DNA of 64,000 bases from assembly GCA_030490835.1 (NCBI GenBank), contig CM059971.1, positions 1,682,545-1,746,544 on the forward strand. The letters run 5' to 3'. Every line of letters begins with the position of its first letter. Position 1 is the stretch's first letter. Both the position numbers and the translations under genes were made by a program. Below are positions 57,826 through 64,000 of the stretch, in pieces. The notes beneath the pieces were generated by a model. The model was not told the DNA's origin. It did no database searches and saw only the letters and a list, made by a program, of their open reading frames with translations. Source of the stretch: Annona cherimola. Its lineage: Eukaryota > Streptophyta > Magnoliopsida > Magnoliales > Annonaceae.

Positions 57826-58836
57826 TGGATATTTTTAAAGTTTTTTTTTACCCGCGCACTTACTATAATAATACTTTGAATGAGTGCCTAAAATCTACAT
57901 AAAAATTTCATCATTTGTTTTCTTAGGCTTCTTCCTATGATTGTTCAACAATGGTGCCTGATTAACATAAATTGATACGAGGTCAATAAACTTAAATAAA
58001 TAATTTTAACAATTAAATGTTACACTTTATAAGAAAGAGAATAACATGATATAAATTTATTAAAATAATACTATCAATTTGTGGATAAGGAATAACAAGT
58101 GAAAAATCTTTTAGTCTATTATTCTTTTCATGCAAAAATTGCAAACTAATAAATCCATATGAAAAGATTTCTCTATTTGTTTAATTAGGAATGCCATATC
58201 TTTGTGTCCTATTTGCTTTGAGGATAACTAACGAATACATAAAACTATAATTTAAATTATAATGATATTAGATAATTATATTCATCCTTCTATTTCAATA
58301 GCTAGCTACTAATACAAAGCACAATTCAATAAGTATATCATTATCACATTGAAATGAAAGGTTGAATTTTTTCAAATAAAGTTTGGATGTTGGACATACT
58401 TCTAACTAGTATATATCTTCTTCAATTTTTATTACATTTACTAGGTTGTTAAAAGCATAATCAATCTAGACTTTAATAATTTATATCCGGCTCTTTAAAG
58501 ATGTAGAGTTTGCTATGCTATAGGTATATATTGCATTATATATGTCTCTTAAAACTAGAAATTGCATAATTGGCTTGAATTTTATTATATTTAATTAAGA
58601 TTTCATATTATGCGAGAATAATAGTAGAAAAAACTTAACATATTAATTTAAAATAGTTATATGATTAGGTATACATGTAGCTTTTGATTCAGGATCAACT
58701 TACTCAAACTTTTCCTTCCTTGTTTTCCCTGTATGTTGAGCAAGCCAAATGTCTTCTATTGATGTCTTCACTGCCACTATTTTTATTTTTCTATAATTTA
58801 ACACAGAAAGATAAAATGATTTAGAATTTTAACATT

Positions 58837-61000
58837 GATAATTAAGAATGAAATAAAATATATAAATAATGAAATAATGTCAAAGAAAAAGATAAACCAT
58901 CAATTCCTCAACTTCAACCTAAGTTTGCAGCTACATGTATGTTCCAATACATTATTTTTTTGAGCTTTGAAATTTTTTGAACTTCTTTCCTGTAATAAAT
59001 ATGAATTTAAATATAGAAATATAATAAAATTATTTAATTTATACAAATATGATAAAAAAAAATTCTTTGTACCTTAAATTTTTCACTACTATAAAATTCT
59101 ACCGAACAACTCTAGCGTTCAGGATTCGTATCATCAAAACATTCTTCATCAGTTTCAAGTTTTTTATTATGCTGTGATAAGCACCCACTCCACCCTCTGT
59201 ATAAGCGCCTCATAGTAGCTACTACAAACTCTTGAAAATGATCTTTATTAATATGCTTCAAAACTTCCGGAAAAATTAAAATAAGATAATTAAAGATGAA
59301 TAAGAGTAAATATTAAATTCTATAATAAAAACTTTATTAACAACTTTATATATAATGAAATGGCTATTCACCTACACTTGAGCTAACATTCTTTCACCAC
59401 ATTGACTATGTACTTTGATCCAAGCCTCTACATCTAAAGATGTGGTACTTCAAACAATATAACCTACGAAATTAACAAGTTCTCTAGTTTAATTCTCTAG
59501 TTGATAAAACCTTTACAACTTACATGTTGATAAAACCAAGTTGAGAATTCAATTTTGGAACGTTCAATGATATTTTTGGCATTCGTTTTCTACAACTCTC
59601 TTTGTGATCTCTCTAAATACGTATACAATTAATGCATTGGAAAATATAGGAAACATAAACAACTCAACTAAAATATTTAAACTTACCCAATAAAGGGCAA
59701 TACTTCATCACAATTATTTAAAATGTATTTGTAAGACTATTGAACTCTTCTTTATTAAGCTCATATAATTTACCTTCTTATTATGATCTCCCTACTTCAA
59801 TAAAAATAGATAATTCACTTTTATCATTTCTTGGTAATTGATTGAGTCTAATGTCAATGCCAAGTAGATATCTTGACCAAATAGTCAAATGCTCATTTGC
59901 AAGATAACCCTCAACTATAGATCCTACAAGATGAGTTTATCAAAATAAATACATCGGATAATTAGTATAAGATAAATTTGTAATTTTACACCTTTGAATC
60001 ACCATAATTAAAAAATATTATCTCTCAAGTGGATACGTCCAATAGTATTGGATTGGGCTAGCCAATCTTGCTTCTCTTGCTAGATGAATTGGTAAATATA
60101 CCAAAATATCGAAAAAATAATGGTGAAAAAATCGTTTCTAACTTTCATAATGTTATTACAATTCATTTCTCAATTTGGCCAAAATCATCTAGCTTTAATG
60201 CATTCAAACATAAATCTCTAAAGAAAATGTTCAATTCAACCAATGGCTAAAAACACTTCCTTTTTCATCAGTCCATGTAAAGAAGATAGAAGAAGTATTT
60301 GTATGAAAATGTGATGATCATGACATTTTGTACCTAAAATTTTACATTCCTTTTACATTGACACAATGAGATATATTGGAAGAGAATTCATCCCTAATTT
60401 TGATATCTTTTAAGAACTTGTAGAAGGCATTTATCTGATTGGATGAGAGAGAGTAACAAGTTGTCGACATTAAAATTTTATCGCCATCTTCATGTGGATG
60501 AAGTTCATGTTTTATGCTCATCTCCATCATGTTATAATGATCTTTTATAGTATCCTCAGTTTACCTTGCAAATTCATTCAAGTTTTCAAAATATTATTAT
60601 TTACATTTCTTTCTATATGCATAACATCTAAATTATGATGTAGCAAGAGAGTTTTTTAATATGACAAATTAAAAAATACTTTTCTTTTTCCAATTATAAG
60701 CACTATATAACTCTTCATGTGTTGGCTTCATAGTTTTCCCAAATGTGACTGGATGAAGAGATCTGAACTGTTGAAATACTCCATTACCTATCAAAGGTTG
60801 TGGTGCATTTCCATCTTCCTTTTACACTGTACAAAAACTTTTCGTTTTTCTTCCATGGATAATCTAATAGTAAAAAAGCACAGATGACCTATATCACTTC
60901 TATTTTTTTTGTTTTTCAATGTAAGATAACATGTATCTTTATGACTTTTCACAATCTCTCTGCAAGTTTATGAGTCGCATAGATATAAGAAGGAAATGGC
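58837..61000 (-). pseudogene. Decayed CACTA (En/Spm) TNP2 transposase
   Basis: Read on the minus strand from about 60960 to 59100, fragments of the plant TNP2 transposase appear in order: TFGK, then NLDVMHIERN (near 60615), ELHPHEDGDKI with CYSLSSNQ and FSSNISHCVNV (60350-60520), and GYLANEHLTIWSRYLLGID (59845-59920). Stops and frame changes interrupt them. The transposase would cut and paste CACTA elements. It lies just right of unit C, whose minus-strand coiled-coil relic may be the second gene of the same element. CACTA ends were not pinned down. Confidence 0.75.
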
Positions 61001-61335
61001 AGTAACATTCTTTCTTAGTTAATCAAAAAATTTTATTTTTAGAATATGGCTATTAGGAATAAATACTATGTCGAAAGGAATTCAACTCTAGTTTGCTGTT
61101 ATGCATCTGCTCACAAATTAGATAGGATGAGGCAGAGAAGACAATGAAAGATGGAAAACCGGAGAATAAGAAAAGTGCATTGAAATTGAGAAAAGATGTA
61201 GTATAACTTAAATAAAAAGGAAGTTGTTATTTTCTGATAATGGAAAAAAATTTTGAAAAATGAGAGATCTATTCCATCCTAATCCAATTTTTATCTCATT
61301 CCTTCTTTATTGGCATTAAATTTCTATCCCATTCT
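61001..61335. other. Intergenic, no gene seen
   Basis: AT-rich; possibly the decayed 5' part of the CACTA element. Nothing is supportable. Confidence 0.3.
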
Positions 61336-61867
61336 AAGGGGTCGTTTGGGAATGGAAGAATGGGAAAAGGAATATTTTGGAATGGGAAAAAATTATAGAA
61401 TATGATGAAATAGGAAAAAGAATATTTCAACAATTATGTAATTGATAGAAAATGATATGGGCAAAGTTAAAATAAATAGGTATGACAAAGGGTAATTAGT
61501 ACAAAAAAAGATTGGAATATGAAGGTAAAAGTGAAAAAACATAGATTCTATTGCGCCATTCTTAGCTATTTAAGACCGAATTTTTAGTAATTTGTAATAT
61601 TTTTTTACTATTTTTAATTACTTTCATTCATATTTTTTGGGTCTTACTCGTATTCTCTTACTATCTTCTACTTAGATAGACTCTGTCCTCCTAACCGGTG
61701 TCATTTCATGCCTCATTTCAGCATGACAAAATTATTTTAATCTAATTTTCTCATTTTATCACAAATTGAAAAAATATAGTTATTATTTGATAAATGATTG
61801 GTCTTGAAAAACGTAATCTCATGTCATCCTATGAATCACCGTGAATACCTAATGCCAAATGCCCCCT
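61336..61867. mobile_element. MITE with AGGGG..TTTGG ends
   Basis: The left end AAGGGGTCGTTTGGG and the right end (reverse complement AGGGGGCATTTGGC) are imperfect inverted repeats, typical of hAT or related plant MITEs. An 8-bp target duplication was not found. The left part is rich in GAATGGGAAAA words. Confidence 0.5.
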
Positions 61868-62340
61868 AAATGTGAACAAAATGAGAGCAATATAAGGATG
61901 CACCCCTGCTAATAAATAAAGACCAAGGAATTTTTTAATGGATGTTCATATATTATAATTATCTCAACTTGGTGTTACAATCAGGCCCTGAGACACTCCC
62001 AATTTTTTAATAGAAATCTTTCAATTTTCTAATTTTTTTAACAATAATTCTTAATTTTTAACTGGTGGACACTCCCACGATCTTGAGGAGACAATGCCAC
62101 CAACTATAGTTATACAATGAGACATGCTACTAATGCCAATGGAGCAAAGGATGCCCAACTAGATGGGGCATGCCTCAACAATACTAAGAGGTCATCAATG
62201 GCAAGACCAAGGAAGTTGTATTGTTACAAAATGCTAGAAGGAACCAACCATTATCTACGCCCTATTAGTGGAAGCCATGGCTGCTCCGGTGGGGTCATTA
62301 AAAGGACAAATTATTTCCTGCTAAATGCCAACATTTGCAA
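61868..62340. other. Intergenic, no gene recognised
   Basis: An 86-codon frame (62117-62377) is Asn/Ala-rich with no domain I recognise. The first half is plain AT-rich DNA. Confidence 0.35.
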
Positions 62341-62349
62341 TATGCTTGC

Positions 62350-62620
62350 AAATAATGAACCTTTAGCGAGAAAATAATATTTCCTTGCATAAAATCCTAC
62401 GTTAGCAAGGGCATTATTTCCTTGCCGATAGTGAACTTTTAGCAAGGAAATAATATTTCCTTGTAAAAAAAATTTCAACATTTGCGAGGGACCTTATTTC
62501 CTTATCAATAATGAACTTTTAGCAAGAAAATGATATTTTTTTCGCAACAAATTGCTGCTTAAAATTTAACTACGGCAAGGGATCTCATTTCTTTGCCAAT
62601 GGTGAAATTTTTAGCTAGGA
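62350..62620 (+). repeat. Degenerate tandem repeat of about 80 bp
   Basis: About 3.5 imperfect units contain GAACTTTTAGCAAGGAAATA followed by ATTTCCTTG and, after a spacer, AGGG.C.TTATTTCCTTGCC. Each unit has words in both orientations, so single-stranded forms could fold. It abuts the LINE fragment. Confidence 0.7.
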
Positions 62621-62624
62621 AATC

Positions 62625-63832
62625 ATACGATAAGGTTGTGGCTGCTATTGGTGAGGCTGGTTGGCAGGAAATTAGCCTGATTCCTCTTCCGCGGGTGATG
62701 AAAAGGACTGTATCTTCTGGGCCCCCGAACCAAACGGTCAATTCTCAGTTAAGTCCGCCCACAGGCTGCTTACTCCGAGTACAGATAACCCGAGCCTCTC
62801 TTCATGTTTTCGGGCCATCTGGAGGACGAACCTCCCCAGCAAGGTGATGATTTTTGGTTGGCGGCTGATAAAGAATGCTCTCCCAACCTTGCAGAACTTA
62901 TCCAAGAGGGGTGTTCAGGTGGATGCTGCTTGCGTGTTTTGCAAGAGGGAGGTAGAAAATTCTGACCACCTGTTTTTGGGTTGCCCTAATATTGCGATGT
63001 TTGGCCGTATTGCAGCTAGAATGTGCTCTCCCATGCCCTCAATTATTAAAACATTAAGTACATTGTCCCTTAGAAACCAATTGCATGATCTGGATTTCTT
63101 TATTTTATTTTGTTGGCGAGTCTGGTGTCTCAGGAACAGATTTAGAGAAGAGGGGGCCCAACCGGCTTTTGATAAGATACTGGCATGGTGCCGTGAGTAT
63201 TACAAACAATTTCGGAGGGCTAAGCTCCTTGGTCAGGCTTGTGCTTTGGATCTCCCATTGGTGGCCAGATGGACTAAACCGCCCAAGGGGGCTTTTAAGA
63301 TGAACGTGGATGCGCATGGCTTGGAAGACAAGGGTGTTACTGGTCTCGCGGCCATTATCAGGGACTCCAATGGCTGCTTTATTGCTGCTAAGGGGTGGAG
63401 ATGGACGAGTATGATGGAACCGCTCCTCATGTAAGCTCACACGTTTTTATTGGGTACCAAGTGGGCGCTTCAGCTAAGGTTGTGTAAAGTCCTAATTGAA
63501 TCCGACTCTCTTCTACTTTGCAATTATCTATCCAGTGAAGGCATGATATCCTCTCCGGTGGGTCACGTTATCTCTGAAATCAAGTTTATCCTCGCTGCAA
63601 ATGACCACCTTTCTATTCACCATGTTCTTAGGCAGGGTAACGAGGTTGCCCACTCGTTAGCCGATGTGGTTTCTTTTTCTGATGTAAATCACCTATTTTG
63701 GTAGGGAAATCCCCCTCAAGTAGTCTTAGGGAAACTGTGTACAAACAATGAATTGCGTGGATTACTCTCCTCCAACCCTTTTCAAATGGAAAGGGAGTCG
63801 GGATAGAGTAATTCTTTTATCAAAAAAAAAAA
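62625..63832 (+). pseudogene. LINE (non-LTR retrotransposon) 3' end: zf-RVT, RNase H, poly(A)
   Basis: This is a 5'-truncated plant L1-type element. The RT tail (EISLIPLPR, then CIFWAPEPNGQFSVKSAHRL) is split by a 1-base frameshift near 62694. The zinc-binding zf-RVT domain has CVFCKREVENSDHLFLGCP. An RVT_3-type RNase H follows with MNVDAHG (Asp codon at 63309), IESDS (63504) and AHSLAD. A TAA at 63432-63434 interrupts it exactly where the family has its catalytic Glu. The frame ends at TAG 63702-63704. A 3' UTR leads to an A run at 63822-63832, the LINE tail. No target duplication was found. Confidence 0.85.
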
Positions 63833-64000
63833 GATGGCCCCATATATTTATTGCAAACCTGTTGCGTAAAAGTAGATTCACAGTTTAGATGGCTAGAAAT
63901 TTGATAGTTACTCCTTCTTTTGTTGATTTTAGTATCATCAAAGGGATAATTTCGAAGTAATTAATAATTCAATGATTTCTCAAAGTTTTTAAATTTCCAT
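63833..64000. other. Right edge, nothing identified
   Basis: AT-rich flank beyond the LINE poly(A). No feature is supportable. Confidence 0.4.

Larger units (their letters stand above)
52669..58836 (+). repeat. Segmental unit C (about 3.8 kb plus a solo LTR)
   Basis: Unit C aligns with A from CAGCCACCACTGACTCTGC (about 52669) to AGAATTTTAACATTG (58836) apart from the inserted LTR at 55446-57825 and small indels. Unit C shows the original targets of both unit-B hAT insertions. No intact gene is seen. Frames such as 55330-55521 are fortuitous. Confidence 0.87.

Noticed and set aside
59085..59100. A TCACTACTATAAAA word as a CACTA terminus
   Set aside because: It lies inside the TNP2 relic with no subterminal repeats or partner end. 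It is probably chance.
1..64000. CRISPR arrays, operons, tRNA or rRNA genes
   Set aside because: The repeats seen are transposon-derived or simple tandem repeats without unique spacers of even length. No complete tRNA cloverleaf or rRNA sequence was recognised, and the DNA is plant nuclear.

Overview
The window looks like nuclear DNA of a flowering plant. It is AT-rich and repeat-laden, with LTR retrotransposons (Ty3/gypsy chromovirus, Ty1/copia), hAT and CACTA relics, many palindromic MITEs, a LINE 3' end, coiled-coil NLR resistance genes and a DUF247 gene. I cannot name the species. Only two protein genes look intact: a CNL resistance gene on the minus strand (39322-42171) and a DUF247 gene on the plus strand (30872-32347). 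A second CNL (23253-26075, plus strand) is a close paralogue broken by one in-frame stop just after its P-loop. A 5'-leader relic at about 7.44-7.72 kb suggests a third copy once existed, so the window samples a decayed NLR cluster.

Layout: 0-7.4 kb is the 3' part of a Tekay/Del-type chromovirus (gag end, pol, 3.3-kb 3' LTR) with nonsense codons but no visible frameshift in pol. At 7.4-7.7 kb lies the NLR leader relic. From 9.0 to 17.6 kb there is a nest: a copia RNase H fragment is split by a long LTR with 5-bp target duplications (AAATT), and that LTR contains an inverted LTR of the same family as the one at 4.1-7.4 kb. From 17.6 to 23.2 kb there are MITEs, a four-fold repeated block of about 400 bp, then NLR copy 1. 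From 26 to 29 kb there are palindromic MITEs. At 29.1-33.4 kb the DUF247 gene lies between two direct copies of its own 3' flank, about 1 kb each. From 33.6 to 39 kb there are foldback MITEs, a hAT element and a 1.6-kb element with long inverted repeats. At 39.3-42.6 kb is intact NLR copy 2. From 43 to 45.4 kb there are MITEs and a 276-bp tandem duplication.

From 45.4 to 58.8 kb there is a tandem array of three segmental copies (A, B, C) of a unit of about 3.8 kb. A fourth, diverged copy is at 34-35.8 kb. The copies differ by datable insertions: two hAT elements in B with 8-bp target duplications, and a solo LTR in C with a 5-bp duplication (TGGAT). For each, an uninterrupted paralogous site is present in the same window. 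From 58.8 to 61 kb there is a decayed CACTA TNP2 transposase on the minus strand, and from 62.6 to 63.8 kb a 5'-truncated LINE end with poly(A).

Functionally, the NLRs would be intracellular immune receptors and DUF247 a membrane-anchored protein of unclear biochemistry. Nothing shows that they act together. The strongest leads are the altered MHD motif shared by both NLRs (IHS in place of MHD), the CC-plus-P-loop fragment that copy 1 could still encode, a 64-bp-arm hairpin downstream of NLR copy 2, and the insertion chronology readable from paralogous empty sites.
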